Positions 8,103-18,578 of a stretch of 64,000 nt of DNA are shown in pieces; the first letter of the stretch is position 1, and each line of letters begins with the position of its first letter. The stretch covers positions 1-64,000 of the forward strand of contig NZ_CAKLBP010000011.1 in assembly GCF_920984665.1 (NCBI RefSeq), in the 5' to 3' direction. The position numbers and the translations under genes are program-made. The notes under the pieces were generated by a model. That model was not told the DNA's origin and ran no database searches. It was given only the letters and a program-made list of their open reading frames with translations. The stretch comes from Pedobacter sp. Leaf170 (GTDB taxonomy: Bacteria; Bacteroidota; Bacteroidia; Sphingobacteriales; Sphingobacteriaceae).

Positions 8103-10520
8103 ATGATAAAAAAAATACACCTCTATTTTTTAATAGCAGGCGCCTGTGTTTCTCTAAATACTGCCGCGCAGGATGCAGTGAGCTACCAAACACCGCCTAA
8201 AGAAATCGCCGATTTATTACTTGCAAAGCCAACACCTGGTGTAAGTATTGATGATAAAGCAGAATGGATTTTGTTTAGCGAAAGAAATTCTTATCCTTCG
8301 GTAGAAGAATTGGCAATGCCAGAATATCGCATTGCTGGTATGCGTTTAAACCCTAACAATTACGCTCCTAGTCGCCAGAATTATATTAACAACTTCTCTG
8401 TTAAAAATATAAAAACGGATAAAACCTTCCCGATTACTGGTTTACCAACACCATTATATGCCGGTAACATCAGCTGGAACCCGGCTCAAAACAAAATTGC
8501 TTTTACCAACACTACTCAAAAAGGCGTTGATTTATACATTATTGATTTAGCTACAAAAAAAGCGACAAAAACTAATAAAGCATTCTTAAATACTGTTTTG
8601 GGCAGTGGCTTAACCTGGTTAAACGATAATACCATTGTTTACAGAGCCGTTACCAAACCTGCAAGTGCTGCACCAGTAAAACCTTTAATGCCAAAAGGAC
8701 CAACCGTTCAGCAAAATTTAGGTAAAGCAGCACCAAGCCCAACTTATCAGGATTTAATTAAATCTCCGTATGATGAGCAACTTTTCGGATTTTATGGCAC
8801 TTCGCAATTGGTAAAAAATACTGGCGGAGTTGAAACGCCGATTGGTAAACCTGCAATTTATGGTTCGGTAAGTTTATCTCCGGATAAAACTTATATGTTG
8901 GTAGAAACCATTCGTAAACCATTTTCTTATTTGGTTACTGCGGGAGGTTTTCCATCAACCATGACGATTACCGATTTAAACGGAAAAGCAATTAAAGTTT
9001 TAGCAGAACTTCCATCTGCAGAAGGTACGCCCTCAGGTTACGATAATACGCAAAATGTACCTCGCGGTTTTAGCTGGAGAGATGATGAGCCTGCAACCAT
9101 TATCTGGGCAAAACCATTAGATAGCGGATTAATTAAGAAAAATGTTCCTTTTCACGATGCTGTTTATGCTTTAAGTGCGCCATTTACCGGAACAGAAAAA
9201 GAGCTTTTTAAAACTGAAACTCGTTATCGTGGTGTACAATGGGGTAATGCAAATCTAGCTTTAGTTATGGAAGGTTTACGTAGTAAGCAAACCAATAAAG
9301 TAAGCATTTACAATCCATCAACAGGAAAAATTGAAGAGCTTTATACTCGTAATCAAACCGATGCTTATGGCAATCCCGGTACTCCGGTTACGACTAAAAA
9401 CAAATACGGCCGTTCGATAATTCATTTGGTAGATAATGGCACCAAATTATTAATGAATAATGTTGTCGGCTCATCAGAAAAAGGAGATTTACCTTTCCTG
9501 GCGAAGTTTGATTTAGCTACAAAAAAGAATGAAATTATCTGGCGAAGTGCAGAAGGAACTTATGAATTTGTAAGTGATGTTATTGATGCGGATAAACTTA
9601 TTTTATTAACCCGTAAGGAAAGTCAGAAATTAGTACCAAATTATTACATTAAAAATTTAGTATTACGCATAGCGGATAGACCGGTTACAGCGTTCGGAAA
9701 TCCTTATCCTTCTTTAGATGGAATTTCGAAAGAAAAAATATCTTACAAACGTGCAGATGGAGTTGATTTAACTGGTGATTTATATTTGCCAAAAGGTTAT
9801 AACAAAGAAAAAGACGGACCACTCCCAGCCGTAATTTGGGCTTACCCACGTGAGTTTAATTCTGCAACTGATGCAGCGCAAATTCGCGGTTCTAAAGATA
9901 GGTTCACAACAATTTCTTGGGGTTCGCCAATTTATTGGGTAACCCGTGGCTATGCCGTTTTAGATAATGCAGAAATGCCGATTGTTGCTAAAGATGGCAA
10001 AAAACCTAACGATACTTTTGTTGACCAATTAAGTTTAAATGCTGAAGCTGCAATTAATAAATTATCTGATTTAGGCGTTGGTGATAGAAAACGTATGGCT
10101 GTTGGTGGACATAGCTACGGTGCATTTATGACTGCCAATTTATTAGCACACACCAATTTATTTGCTGCAGGAATTGCAAGAAGTGGCGCTTACAACCGTA
10201 CTTTAACACCGTTTGGTTTCCAAAATGAGGACAGAACTTATTGGCAAGCACCTCAAATGTATTACGAAATGAGTCCGTTTAGCTATGCAGATAAAATTAA
10301 AACTCCACTATTATTAATTCATGGTGATTCGGATGATAACACCGGAACTTATCCAATCAATAGTGAGCGTTTATTTGCAGCGATTAAAGGTTTAGGCGGA
10401 ACAGTAAGATTTGTATTTATGCCTTTCGAAGCTCACGGATATCGTGGTAAAGAAAATATTCTTCACGTACTTTGGGAGCAAGACCAATGGCTTGAAAAAT
10501 ATGTGAAAAACAAAAAATAA
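8103..10520 (+). CDS. Exported S9-family prolyl oligopeptidase-type peptidase
   Basis: This is an 805-aa serine peptidase. Residues 1-22 (MIKKIHLYFLIAGACVSLNT) are a signal peptide with probable cleavage after TAAQ. An N-terminal beta-propeller-like region to about residue 540 precedes the alpha/beta hydrolase domain. The nucleophile is Ser671 in GGHSYGAF; an acidic residue in HGDSDDNTGT (about 740-749) and His near 777 (FEAHGYRG) complete the triad. Such proteins cleave short peptides after Pro/Ala or related residues in the periplasm. It is monocistronic, with its own terminator. Confidence 0.9.
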   Translation: MIKKIHLYFLIAGACVSLNTAAQDAVSYQTPPKEIADLLLAKPTPGVSIDDKAEWILFSERNSYPSVEELAMPEYRIAGMRLNPNNYAPSRQNYINNFSVKNIKTDKTFPITGLPTPLYAGNISWNPAQNKIAFTNTTQKGVDLYIIDLATKKATKTNKAFLNTVLGSGLTWLNDNTIVYRAVTKPASAAPVKPLMPKGPTVQQNLGKAAPSPTYQDLIKSPYDEQLFGFYGTSQLVKNTGGVETPIGKPAIYGSVSLSPDKTYMLVETIRKPFSYLVTAGGFPSTMTITDLNGKAIKVLAELPSAEGTPSGYDNTQNVPRGFSWRDDEPATIIWAKPLDSGLIKKNVPFHDAVYALSAPFTGTEKELFKTETRYRGVQWGNANLALVMEGLRSKQTNKVSIYNPSTGKIEELYTRNQTDAYGNPGTPVTTKNKYGRSIIHLVDNGTKLLMNNVVGSSEKGDLPFLAKFDLATKKNEIIWRSAEGTYEFVSDVIDADKLILLTRKESQKLVPNYYIKNLVLRIADRPVTAFGNPYPSLDGISKEKISYKRADGVDLTGDLYLPKGYNKEKDGPLPAVIWAYPREFNSATDAAQIRGSKDRFTTISWGSPIYWVTRGYAVLDNAEMPIVAKDGKKPNDTFVDQLSLNAEAAINKLSDLGVGDRKRMAVGGHSYGAFMTANLLAHTNLFAAGIARSGAYNRTLTPFGFQNEDRTYWQAPQMYYEMSPFSYADKIKTPLLLIHGDSDDNTGTYPINSERLFAAIKGLGGTVRFVFMPFEAHGYRGKENILHVLWEQDQWLEKYVKNKK

Positions 10521-10538
10521 AAATAAATTATGTTTTGT

Positions 10539-10571
10539 AAATGCCCCGAAAAAATCGGGGCATTTATTTTT
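10539..10571 (+). terminator. Terminator after the S9 peptidase
   Basis: An 11-bp perfect stem, AAATGCCCCGA (10539-10549) and TCGGGGCATTT (10555-10565), has a 5-nt A loop and is followed by an A/T-rich ATTTTTT tail, 19 bp after the stop. Confidence 0.88.
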
Positions 10572-10648
10572 TAAGGTGTTAGCTATACTTACCGGGATTA
10601 ACTATTTTTACATTCCTATTTACACACAAAATATCGCTTCCCATTATT

Positions 10649-11527
10649 ATGGCTTACATAGATTACTATAAAGTTCTTGAGATTCAAAAAAATGCCAGTG
10701 CAGACGAAATAAAAAAAGCTTACCGTAAGTTAGCCAGGAAATATCATCCTGATGTTAATGGCGATAATGAAGAAGCAAAGAAGAAGTTTCAGCAAATTAA
10801 CGAAGCAAACGAAGTTTTAAGCGACCCGGATAAAAGGAAAAAGTATGATCAGTATGGTCAGAATTGGCAACAAGCCGATGCTTTTGGAGGGCAGCAACAA
10901 CGACAATCACAAGGTCGTGGCAGAGGCGGTTTTTCTGGCTTTGGTGGCGAAGATTTTTCAGATTTCTTTTCTTCGATGTTTGGCGGCGGTGGCTCGAGAA
11001 GTAGCTCACGTTCTCCATTTAAAGGGCAAGATTATACTTCAGATTTAAATATAAATTTGATTGATGCTTACACCACGCACAAGCAAACTTTAACGATAAA
11101 TGGCAAACAGGTTCGTATTACCATCCCGGCAGGTGTAGAAAATGGGCAAAAGATAAAATTGCCTGGTTATGGTGCACCCGGACCAAATCATGGTCCGGCG
11201 GGAGATTTAATCATATCTTTTAATATCACCGAGCACCCTAAATTTAAACGTAAAGGAAATGATATCTATGTTGACGAGCAGATAGATTTATACACTGCAA
11301 TACTAGGTGGCGAAAAAATTGTTGAAACTTTGAGTGGTAAGGTAAAACTTAACATCCCGGCAGGTACACAGCCAGATACAAATTTGCGCCTAAAAGGCAA
11401 AGGCTTCCCAATTTATAAAAAGGATAATCAATTTGGCGATTTATATATTAAATGGCAGATAAAAATCCCAAAAAATTTAAATGCTGAGCAAAGAGAATTG
11501 TTTGAAAAATTAGCAAAAATTCAATAA
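10649..11527 (+). CDS. Class B J-domain co-chaperone (DnaJ/CbpA-like)
   Basis: This is a 292-aa Hsp40. The J domain (residues 1-70, [20 protein letters not shown]) carries the HPD motif in KYHPDVNGD, which stimulates DnaK ATPase. A Gly/Phe/Ser-rich linker (about 75-125) follows, then two C-terminal beta domains ([21 protein letters not shown] and [21 protein letters not shown]). The Cys4 zinc fingers of class A DnaJ are absent, so this is a CbpA/DjlA-like class B protein. The dnaK in the window lies 4 kb away on the other strand and is not co-transcribed. Confidence 0.92.
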   Translation: MAYIDYYKVLEIQKNASADEIKKAYRKLARKYHPDVNGDNEEAKKKFQQINEANEVLSDPDKRKKYDQYGQNWQQADAFGGQQQRQSQGRGRGGFSGFGGEDFSDFFSSMFGGGGSRSSSRSPFKGQDYTSDLNINLIDAYTTHKQTLTINGKQVRITIPAGVENGQKIKLPGYGAPGPNHGPAGDLIISFNITEHPKFKRKGNDIYVDEQIDLYTAILGGEKIVETLSGKVKLNIPAGTQPDTNLRLKGKGFPIYKKDNQFGDLYIKWQIKIPKNLNAEQRELFEKLAKIQ

Positions 11528-11643
11528 GATATTTCTAAAATTAATCATTAATTATCGTTTTAGACGGCTTAAGATTTACTGCAAATAAAAAAACATTATT
11601 TTAATATTAGTTTACTAAATTGGTGCTTTAGAAATTTATTATA

Positions 11644-13218
11644 ATGAGTGATTCTTCATCAAAATTTATTGAAAAAATAAAAGCATCTTACGCTCCGCAA
11701 GGCTCTTATATTTACCTTGGAGCAGGAATGTTAGACGGACAAGTTTACGGCGAAGCAGAAGTTAATTTATCATTAAAAATGATGAATAGACACGGCTTAA
11801 TTGCCGGCGCAACCGGAACAGGTAAAACCAGAACCTTACAATTACTTGCAGAACAGCTTTCTGATGCCGGTGTTCCGGTTTTTATGCTTGATGTTAAAGG
11901 CGATTTATCTGGCTTAAATCAAGCCGGAAGTGTAAATCCTAAAATTGAAGAAAGGGCAAAACAATTAAATAAACCATTTTCACCTACAGGTTTTCCAATA
12001 GAAGTTTACTCACTTTCAGGAAAACTCGGTGCGCAAATGCGTGCTACAGTCTTAGAATTTGGCCCTACTCTATTATCAAAAGTATTAGATTTAAACGACA
12101 CCCAAAGTGGTGTAATGGCTGTAATTTTTAAATATGCCGACGATAATAAAATGCCTGTTATCGACTTAAATGATTTAAAAAAATTACTTTCCTACTTATC
12201 TGATGGTCCGGGAGCAAAAGAAATAAAAGAAAGCTACGGTAGCATTTCAACAGCAACATCGGGTACAATTTTAAGGAAAATTGTGGCTATCGAGCAGCAA
12301 GGTTTGGCGGGCATGTTTGGCGAAAAATCATTTGATGCAGATGATTTATTTGAACGTGTAGACGGTAAGGGTGTGATAAGTCTTTTAAACATTGCCGATG
12401 TTCAAAATCAACCAGTTCTATATTCTACCTTTCTGTTGAGTTTATTGGCAGAATTATTTAATACTTTGCCAGAAGTTGGCGATTTAGATAAACCGAAACT
12501 GGTATTCTTTTTCGATGAAGCACATTTACTTTTCAATAATTCGTCGAAAACGTTTTTAGAGCAAATTGAAACTATTATTCGCTTAATACGCTCAAAAGGT
12601 GTAGGCGTATTTTTCTGTACGCAGGCACCTACTGACATTCCGGAAAGTGTTTTGGGCCAATTGGGTAATCGTGTACAACATGCTTTAAGAGCTTTTACAC
12701 CAAACGATGTTGACGCATTGAAAAAAACGGTTAATACCTATCCAAAATCTGATTTTTATCAAATAGATAAAGTGCTTACTTCTTTGGGTACTGGTCAAGC
12801 TTTAGTAACGGTATTGAACGAAAAAGGTATTCCTACTGAAGTTTCGGCTACAATGCTTACTCCGCCAAGAGCGGTTATGGGGCCATTAACTTCTGCAGAT
12901 TACGATAAATTGATAAATGCAAGCCAAATTTACGGCAAGTATAAAGATGCTATTGATCCGGAAAGTGCTTACGATATTTTAACCAAAAGAATTAATGAGC
13001 AAATAGCTGCCGATGAACAAATTAAACAAGAGGCAGAAGAAAAGAAACAGGAAGAGATTGATAGCAAACCAAAACCAGGTGAAAAAAGCATCATCGAAAA
13101 AGTTATGGGCGCTACAATTACACGCCAAATAGGTAAAGAAATTGTTCGCGGCTTGTTCGGAATGCTTACAGGTAAGAAAACACGTACCAGAAGTGGGGGT
13201 GGTTTGTTTGGATTTTAA
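11644..13218 (+). CDS. HerA-like ATPase (DUF853 family)
   Basis: This 524-aa FtsK/HerA-superfamily ATPase is of the DUF853 (YjgR) type. The Walker A is GATGTGKTRTLQ (about residue 58), Walker B is KLVFFFDEAHLLF (about 285), and an arginine-finger/sensor stretch follows (FFCTQAPTDIPESVLGQLGN). The C-terminal 50 residues are a charged coiled coil plus a basic tail (GKKTRTRSGGGLFGF). Family members are presumed hexameric DNA- or protein-translocating ATPases; the cellular role is not settled. The next gene starts 11 bp downstream. Confidence 0.9.
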   Translation: MSDSSSKFIEKIKASYAPQGSYIYLGAGMLDGQVYGEAEVNLSLKMMNRHGLIAGATGTGKTRTLQLLAEQLSDAGVPVFMLDVKGDLSGLNQAGSVNPKIEERAKQLNKPFSPTGFPIEVYSLSGKLGAQMRATVLEFGPTLLSKVLDLNDTQSGVMAVIFKYADDNKMPVIDLNDLKKLLSYLSDGPGAKEIKESYGSISTATSGTILRKIVAIEQQGLAGMFGEKSFDADDLFERVDGKGVISLLNIADVQNQPVLYSTFLLSLLAELFNTLPEVGDLDKPKLVFFFDEAHLLFNNSSKTFLEQIETIIRLIRSKGVGVFFCTQAPTDIPESVLGQLGNRVQHALRAFTPNDVDALKKTVNTYPKSDFYQIDKVLTSLGTGQALVTVLNEKGIPTEVSATMLTPPRAVMGPLTSADYDKLINASQIYGKYKDAIDPESAYDILTKRINEQIAADEQIKQEAEEKKQEEIDSKPKPGEKSIIEKVMGATITRQIGKEIVRGLFGMLTGKKTRTRSGGGLFGF

Positions 13219-13229
13219 TATTTTATTTA

Positions 13230-13886
13230 ATGAAAAACTTACTTTTTCTACTTATTTTTCTTTCAAGCGGAGTAATGGCTCAATACGAAATTCTTCCATT
13301 TGGTGATGTTATCAGGACACCGATAAAAGAAAAGAAATATACAGATGTTGAGGGCACGCCCTATTTGATTGATAAATGGTCGAAAGGTAAGGTTACCTTA
13401 ATTATTGGTAAGCATTATCAGTATGATTCATTAAAATACAACTTAATGGATGATAAGCTAATCTTTGTTGATGCCGGAAAGATGATGTACTTCGCAGAGC
13501 CTGTTGCAAAATTTGAACTTATGGATTCAAAGAGCGGAAACTATTTAAAATATAAAAATGGCTTGCCTGCTATTGATGCACTTTCGAATACTTCATATTT
13601 TCAGATTATTAATGATAACAAAGTTGGGCTTTATAAAAGAATTAATAAATCGATAACAGAATCCAAACAATACGGTTCTGCTGTGGTTATTAAAACATTT
13701 CATACAACTTCAAGCTATTATTCACTTAAAAATGGAATTTTTAGTAAAATTGTACCCAATAAGAAATCAATTTTAGCTTTATTTGATGATAAAGAAAATC
13801 ACTTTGATGAATATTTAAGAAATCAGAAGGTTGATTTTAAAAATGATACAGACTTAGATAAAATTTTTACATACTTAAATAAATAA
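13230..13886 (+). CDS. Exported protein of unknown function
   Basis: This 218-aa protein has a clear signal peptide (MKNLLFLLIFLSSGVMAQ, cleavage after MAQ or AMAQ-like). The mature part is rich in beta-prone Tyr/Lys/Ile segments, with no cysteine and no motif I recognise. It begins 11 bp after the HerA-like gene and is probably in its operon, though the link is only positional. Confidence 0.7.
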   Translation: MKNLLFLLIFLSSGVMAQYEILPFGDVIRTPIKEKKYTDVEGTPYLIDKWSKGKVTLIIGKHYQYDSLKYNLMDDKLIFVDAGKMMYFAEPVAKFELMDSKSGNYLKYKNGLPAIDALSNTSYFQIINDNKVGLYKRINKSITESKQYGSAVVIKTFHTTSSYYSLKNGIFSKIVPNKKSILALFDDKENHFDEYLRNQKVDFKNDTDLDKIFTYLNK

Positions 13887-13931
13887 AACGCCCTAGCTAA
13901 TCGAAATATAATTAGCACAATTAGTTAAAAT

Positions 13932-14831
13932 ATGAAACCTACCTTATTAATATTAGCTGCCGGGATGGCCAGTCGCTACGGAAGCATGAAGCAAATAGAT
14001 GGCTTTGGCCCAAATGGAGAAACCATCATCGATTATTCAATTTATGATGCAATTAAAGCCGGATTTGGCAAAGTTGTATTCATCATTAAAGAAGAATTTG
14101 TAGAGAACTTTAAATCGATTTTTGAACCAAAACTAAATGGAAAAATTGAAACAGATTACGTTTTTCAAAATTTCGATTTAAAACAATTTGGTATTGAAGA
14201 AGAAATTTACAGAGAAAAGCCTTGGGGAACTGCTCACGCAATTTTATCTGCCAGAAAAGTAGTTAAAGAGCCTTTTTGTGTTATTAATGCTGATGATTAC
14301 TACGGTTTTGATGCATTTAAAAAGATGGTTGATTTCTTAACTGACGAAGCATCTGACAGCAATTTCTCAATTATTGGTTACGAAGTTGGTAAAACACTTT
14401 CAGAATTTGGTGCAGTATCTCGCGGTGTTTGTAAAGTTGATGGTTCTGGTAATTTGGAAGAAATTATCGAACGTACTAAAGTATATCCAAAAGATGGAAA
14501 AATCTATTATGAAGAAGATGGTGAAGAATTTCCATTAGCTTTCGATACCCCTGTATCGATGAATTTCTGGGGCTTTACACCTGCTGTATTCAAAATTACC
14601 GAGAAATTATTTGTAGAATTTGCAATGGCAAATAAAGATAAGCCAAAGGCTGAATTCTTTATCCCTTTAATTGGCGAGAACTTAGTTAAAACTGGTGAAG
14701 CAACATTTAAAGTTGTTCCAACATCAAACAAATGGTTTGGCGTAACTTACAAAGAGGATAAACCTTACGTTCAGGATAGCATTGACCAATTAGTTAAGAA
14801 TGGTACATATCCAGAAAAACTTTGGAATTAA
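13932..14831 (+). CDS. Sugar-phosphate nucleotidyltransferase
   Basis: This is a 299-aa GT-A-fold nucleotidyltransferase. The N-terminal LILAAGMASRYGSMKQIDGF is the NTP-binding loop (L-x-A-G-x-G/A-(T/S)R-x(n)-K), and FCVINADDYYGFDAF supplies the metal-binding Asp. It activates a sugar phosphate with an NTP for polysaccharide or nucleotide-sugar synthesis; the substrate is unassigned. The GxGxR loop is slightly altered (AAGMASRYGS) but typical of this Bacteroidota subgroup. It ends in a perfect terminator. Confidence 0.87.
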   Translation: MKPTLLILAAGMASRYGSMKQIDGFGPNGETIIDYSIYDAIKAGFGKVVFIIKEEFVENFKSIFEPKLNGKIETDYVFQNFDLKQFGIEEEIYREKPWGTAHAILSARKVVKEPFCVINADDYYGFDAFKKMVDFLTDEASDSNFSIIGYEVGKTLSEFGAVSRGVCKVDGSGNLEEIIERTKVYPKDGKIYYEEDGEEFPLAFDTPVSMNFWGFTPAVFKITEKLFVEFAMANKDKPKAEFFIPLIGENLVKTGEATFKVVPTSNKWFGVTYKEDKPYVQDSIDQLVKNGTYPEKLWN

Positions 14832-14855
14832 GATAAATCGATTCTTTAAATTATA

Positions 14856-14891
14856 AAAAGGGTTCAGTTAAAAATAACTGAACCCTTTTTT
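14856..14891 (+). terminator. Terminator after the nucleotidyltransferase
   Basis: A 15-bp perfect stem (AAAAGGGTTCAGTTA at 14856-14870, TAACTGAACCCTTTT at 14875-14889) has a 4-nt loop and runs on into T residues. Confidence 0.92.
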
Positions 14892-14940
14892 ATGCATTGT
14901 AAGTTTCCCAAAAGCCACAGTTTGCTAATCATAAACCTGA

Positions 14941-15206
14941 CAGCAGGGGAAATCCTTTTGGTATAAACCTAGAAGGTTTTAAACGGCGAAGCCCTCAATG
15001 AGGCAATTAGAGTATAATAAACTACTCGAATTAAACCTTATAGGTTTGCAAAAGATTGCAGCGAATGGCGGGGCTGCTGTTACCGAAAAGTACCGAAGCT
15101 TTCATTTTCAGTTAAATGGAAGTCGTGATTACGAGGCACGAAGCAAATTTTATGTGATTATGCTAAACTTTGAGCTATGAGATTGCTTCTTTCCTCGCAA
15201 TGACGA
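14941..15206. repeat. Composite of dispersed intergenic repeats (no gene)
   Basis: This gap holds two repeat types seen elsewhere in the window. At 15033-15073, AAACCTTATAGGTTTG is followed by a block with AGCGAATGGCGGG, matching 34576-34616. At 15129-15206, a degenerate pair of arms GATTACGAGGCACGAAGCAA and AGATTGCTTCTTTCCTCGCA is of the GTCATTGCGAGGCACGAAGC family. A 60-codon open frame (14998-15180) runs through these repeats and is judged non-coding. Confidence 0.75.
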
Positions 15207-15214
15207 GCCTATAA

Positions 15215-15249
15215 AAAAAGCGTTCTGAACTTAATCAGAAACGCTTTTT
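15215..15249 (-). terminator. dnaK terminator
   Basis: The stem joins 15215-15228 (AAAAAGCGTTCTGA) with 15235-15249 (TCAGAAACGCTTTTT), with one bulged A. On the - strand it is followed by a T run. It lies 40 bp past the dnaK stop codon. Confidence 0.85.
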
Positions 15250-15289
15250 CTTGTTTCAAATCTTCGGTTTTCCAACCTCCAACTAAAAA

Positions 15290-17194
15290 CTATTTCTCTT
15301 CTTTTACTTCTTCAAAATCAACATCAGTAACATTATCGCCGCCACCTTGAGGCTGACCATCAGCTTGTGGTTGCTCAGCACCTTGAGGCTGACCGCCATC
15401 TTTGTACATTTCTTCTGAAGCTGCATTCCATGCATTTTGCAATTCAGCCTGAGCTGCATCGATATCTGCAAAGTTACGTGAAGCGTGAGCTGCTTTTAAT
15501 TTCTCTAAACCAGCTTCGATTGGTGCTTTTTTATCAGCAGATAATTTTTCACCAAACTCTTTTAATTGTTTCTCAGTTGAGAAGATTAAAGCATCAGCAC
15601 CATTGATTTTCTCAATTTCTTCTTTTGCTTTTGCATCAGCTTCTGCGTTAGCTTCAGCTTCTTGCTTCATTTTCTGAATTTCTTCGTCAGTTAAACCCGA
15701 TGAAGCTTCGATACGGATTTTTTGCTCTTTGCCAGTAGCTTTATCTTTTGCACTTACGTGTAAAATACCGTTCGCATCAATATCAAAAGAAACTTCTACC
15801 TGAGGCACACCACGTGGTGCTGGTGGAATACCATCTAAAATGAAACGACCAATTGTACGGTTTTGATTAGCCATTGGGCGCTCACCTTGTAAAATATGAA
15901 TCTCTACAGATGGCTGATTATCAGCTGCTGTTGAGAAGGTTTCAGATTTTTTAGTAGGGATAGTTGTGTTAGACTCGATTAATTTAGTCATTACACCACC
16001 CATAGTTTCGATACCTAATGATAAAGGCGTAACGTCTAGTAACAATACATCTTTTACATCACCAGTTAAAACACCACCTTGAATAGCTGCACCAATTGCA
16101 ACAACCTCATCAGGGTTTACACCTTTACTTGGCTCTTTACCGAAGAAAGCTTTAACAGCATCCTGAATTGCAGGAATACGAGTTGAACCACCTACTAAGA
16201 TAATTTCGTCGATATCGCTTGTGCTTAAACCAGCATTTTTTAATGCAGATTTACATGGGTCGATAGTACGTTTAATTAAGCTATCAGCTAATTGCTCAAA
16301 TTTAGCACGACTTAAAGTACGCACCAAGTGTTTAGGGCCGCTAGCATCAGCAGTAATGTATGGTAAGTTAATTTCAGTAGAAGTTGTGCTCGATAACTCG
16401 ATTTTAGCTTTCTCTGCAGCTTCTTTTAAACGTTGTAAAGCCATTGGGTCTTTAGAAAGATCCATGCTGTTTTCGCTTTTAAACTCATCTGTTAACCAAT
16501 CGATAATTACGTGGTCAAAATCATCACCACCTAAGTGTGTATCACCATCAGTAGATTTTACTTCGAAAACGCCATCACCTAATTCTAAAACAGAAACGTC
16601 ATGTGTACCACCACCGCAGTCAAACACAACAATTTTCATGTCTTTGTGCGCTTTATCTAAACCATAAGCTAAAGCAGCTGCAGTTGGCTCGTTAATGATA
16701 CGTTTTACAGATAAACCTGCAATTTCACCAGCTTCCTTAGTAGCCTGACGTTGTGCATCGTTAAAATAAGCTGGTACTGTAATAACCGCTTCAGTTACTT
16801 CTTGTCCTAAGAAATCTTCTGCAGTTTTTTTCATTTTCTGCAAAATCATTGCAGAAATTTCTTGTGGAGTATATTTTCTATCGTCGATTTCAACACGTGG
16901 CGTGTTGTTATCGCCTTTAATTACTTTATAAGGTACACGTCCAGCTTCTTTTGCACTTTCGTCGTAGCTGTTACCCATAAAGCGTTTAACCGAATAAATC
17001 GTTTTTGTTGGGTTAGTTATAGCCTGACGTTTAGCCGGCTCGCCAACCTTACGTTCACCGTTTTCTGCAAAAGCAACAATAGACGGTGTAGTACGTTTAC
17101 CCTCACTGTTCGCAATAACTACAGGCTCATTGCCCTCCATTACCGAAACACAAGAGTTTGTTGTTCCTAAGTCTATTCCAATAATTTTTCCCAT
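15290..17194 (-). CDS. dnaK: Molecular chaperone DnaK (Hsp70)
   Basis: This 634-aa Hsp70 folds and disaggregates cytosolic proteins in an ATP cycle with J-proteins and GrpE. N-terminal [20 protein letters not shown] is the phosphate-1 loop; [19 protein letters not shown] and [17 protein letters not shown] are the phosphate-2 and adenosine motifs; [17 protein letters not shown] is the interdomain linker and start of the substrate domain. The acidic Gln/Gly-rich tail ends [12 protein letters not shown]-initiated extension of 21 codons exists, but the ATG at 17194 gives the family N-terminus and the extension overlaps a promoter-like element, so 17194 is the start. Confidence 0.98.
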   Translation of the reverse strand: MGKIIGIDLGTTNSCVSVMEGNEPVVIANSEGKRTTPSIVAFAENGERKVGEPAKRQAITNPTKTIYSVKRFMGNSYDESAKEAGRVPYKVIKGDNNTPRVEIDDRKYTPQEISAMILQKMKKTAEDFLGQEVTEAVITVPAYFNDAQRQATKEAGEIAGLSVKRIINEPTAAALAYGLDKAHKDMKIVVFDCGGGTHDVSVLELGDGVFEVKSTDGDTHLGGDDFDHVIIDWLTDEFKSENSMDLSKDPMALQRLKEAAEKAKIELSSTTSTEINLPYITADASGPKHLVRTLSRAKFEQLADSLIKRTIDPCKSALKNAGLSTSDIDEIILVGGSTRIPAIQDAVKAFFGKEPSKGVNPDEVVAIGAAIQGGVLTGDVKDVLLLDVTPLSLGIETMGGVMTKLIESNTTIPTKKSETFSTAADNQPSVEIHILQGERPMANQNRTIGRFILDGIPPAPRGVPQVEVSFDIDANGILHVSAKDKATGKEQKIRIEASSGLTDEEIQKMKQEAEANAEADAKAKEEIEKINGADALIFSTEKQLKEFGEKLSADKKAPIEAGLEKLKAAHASRNFADIDAAQAELQNAWNAASEEMYKDGGQPQGAEQPQADGQPQGGGDNVTDVDFEEVKEEK

Positions 17195-17239
17195 TGTATT
17201 TTGTATTTTCTCTTTTTTAATAATAATTCTACAGCTTAT

Positions 17240-17257
17240 AAACAATGGTTGTGCCAA
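17240..17257 (-). promoter_or_regulatory. Possible dnaK promoter, sigma54-like TGGCAC-N5-TTG
   Basis: On the - strand, TTGGCACAACCATTGTTT lies 46-63 bases before the dnaK ATG. It fits the -24/-12 consensus (TGGCAC-N5-TTGC) with 10 bases between GG and GT, differing only in GT for GC. No TAnnTTTG box of the housekeeping type is as well placed. This is sequence resemblance only; the genome must also encode RpoN for this to matter. Confidence 0.4.
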
Positions 17258-18107
17258 TCGGCATTTGGCAGAGAATACAGCTAAAAGACTGATAAAATGT
17301 AAAAATTATTCTTATTTGGTACTGACAGCATGACAGAAAGAACCTTATCCGACTATTGACCACCTTCCCCCCAGAGAAAGGCAGCATAAGCCCAGCCAAA
17401 CTGCAAGGCCTCCCTTTCTGCCAGGGTTAGGTGGGGATTTTGAAAATGAAAGTTACATGCTCTTCGGGAACAGCAGTCCCGCTGTCCGCTTTACTTCGTT
17501 ACACTCCGTGTTCGCTGCCATCGGGTTTATAAATTAAGTTTGTAGCTTTTGGCTTCTCAGTTGCCGTCATTGCGAGGCACGAAGCAATCTCAAAAAAAAT
17601 TATTAGGAATTTGTACTCGCGAGATGTGATTGAAAAGAGCAGTTCGTAGTTTTCAAAGCTAAACCTATTACATTAATCAAATTTATCTATTCAATATCAA
17701 GAAACTATATTTTTTTATAAGATCTCCATCAAGGCGAAATAATTATAAATCACAAACTTTCAAAGTTGCGAGGACCGGCACCAGAAGATTTGGAAGTAAA
17801 GGCCAATAAATCTTTATTGAAGTTCCTTTGATATAACCACTGAAATAAGAAAGCCTACGCGTGTTGTACAAACTTTCAAACTGCAAAAACCCCTAACATG
17901 TCTTAGGATTATGCTTAAAGATTTATTGAGGATTTACAACAAAGCTTCGCAAGCCTTGATTTTTTGCTACTCTTTTTTCAAGAGAAAAGCAAAAGCCTCC
18001 CGATGATAATCGGGACAAGTAGTCTGGCTAAAATAAAACAAACCATTTAAACCAGTAGTAATAAATAATTTAAATTAATTGTATCTTCAATCTCAAAACC
18101 AAACAAA
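17258..18107. other. 850-bp gene-free stretch with repeat fragments
   Basis: I see no credible gene. The stretch contains one arm of the GTCATTGCGAGGCACGAAGC repeat (17570-17592), a TCCCGAT/ATCGGGA hairpin (17998-18015) and a T/A-rich hairpin CTCTTTTTTCAAGAGAAAAG near 17970. An inverted pair AATAAATCTTTA (about 17809) and TAAAGATTTATT (about 17926), accompanied by two copies of CAAACTTTCAAA (about 17753 and 17869), could be the remains of a small non-autonomous element. Confidence 0.6.
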
Positions 18108-18470
18108 ATGCAAATAGTAGCACAGATAATAGTCGGCTTAGTAGCCGCAATTCACATCTACATTTTATGGCTCGAAATGTTCGCATGGACAACCAAAGCA
18201 CCTAAAGTTTTCAAAACCTTACCAAAAGAATTATTTGCACCAACCAAAACAATTGCAGCAAACCAAGGCTTATATAATGGCTTCTTAGCCGCAGGCTTAA
18301 TCTGGTCGTTACTAATTGAGGATCATCATTGGAGATTTTATATAGCCATTTTCTTTTTAACCTGCATAATCATCGCCGGCATTTATGGCGCTGCAACCGC
18401 AAGTAAGAAAATTCTTTTTGTACAAACTGTACCGGCATTAATTGCATTAATACTATTGCACCTGAAATAA
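18108..18470 (+). CDS. DUF1304 membrane protein
   Basis: This is a 120-aa protein with four hydrophobic helices. The family pattern is visible: a helix ending HIYILWLEMFAWTT, then FAPTKTIAANQGLYNGFLAA (the conserved NQGLYN), and an Ala/Gly-rich third helix (IIIAGIYGAATASK). DUF1304 proteins are small inner-membrane proteins of unknown function. It stands alone 109 bp before the M28 peptidase. Confidence 0.88.
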   Translation: MQIVAQIIVGLVAAIHIYILWLEMFAWTTKAPKVFKTLPKELFAPTKTIAANQGLYNGFLAAGLIWSLLIEDHHWRFYIAIFFLTCIIIAGIYGAATASKKILFVQTVPALIALILLHLK

Positions 18471-18578
18471 TTACACCGCTACATTTTTATTAAACCATTA
18501 TATCAATTCAAAAAAAATGAAGTTGAATGGGAACGCATTGACTTAAAAATCTGCTATCTTTCGCTTTTATTCCTTTGC

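Noticed and set aside
14998-15180. 60-codon frame after the nucleotidyltransferase terminator
   Set aside because: It lies wholly in two dispersed repeat families that recur at 34576 and 43450, and it has no terminator or promoter of its own.
17195-17257. Extended TTG start of dnaK
   Set aside because: The 21 extra residues have no counterpart in DnaK, and the extension overlaps a promoter-like element; ATG 17194 gives [10 protein letters not shown].
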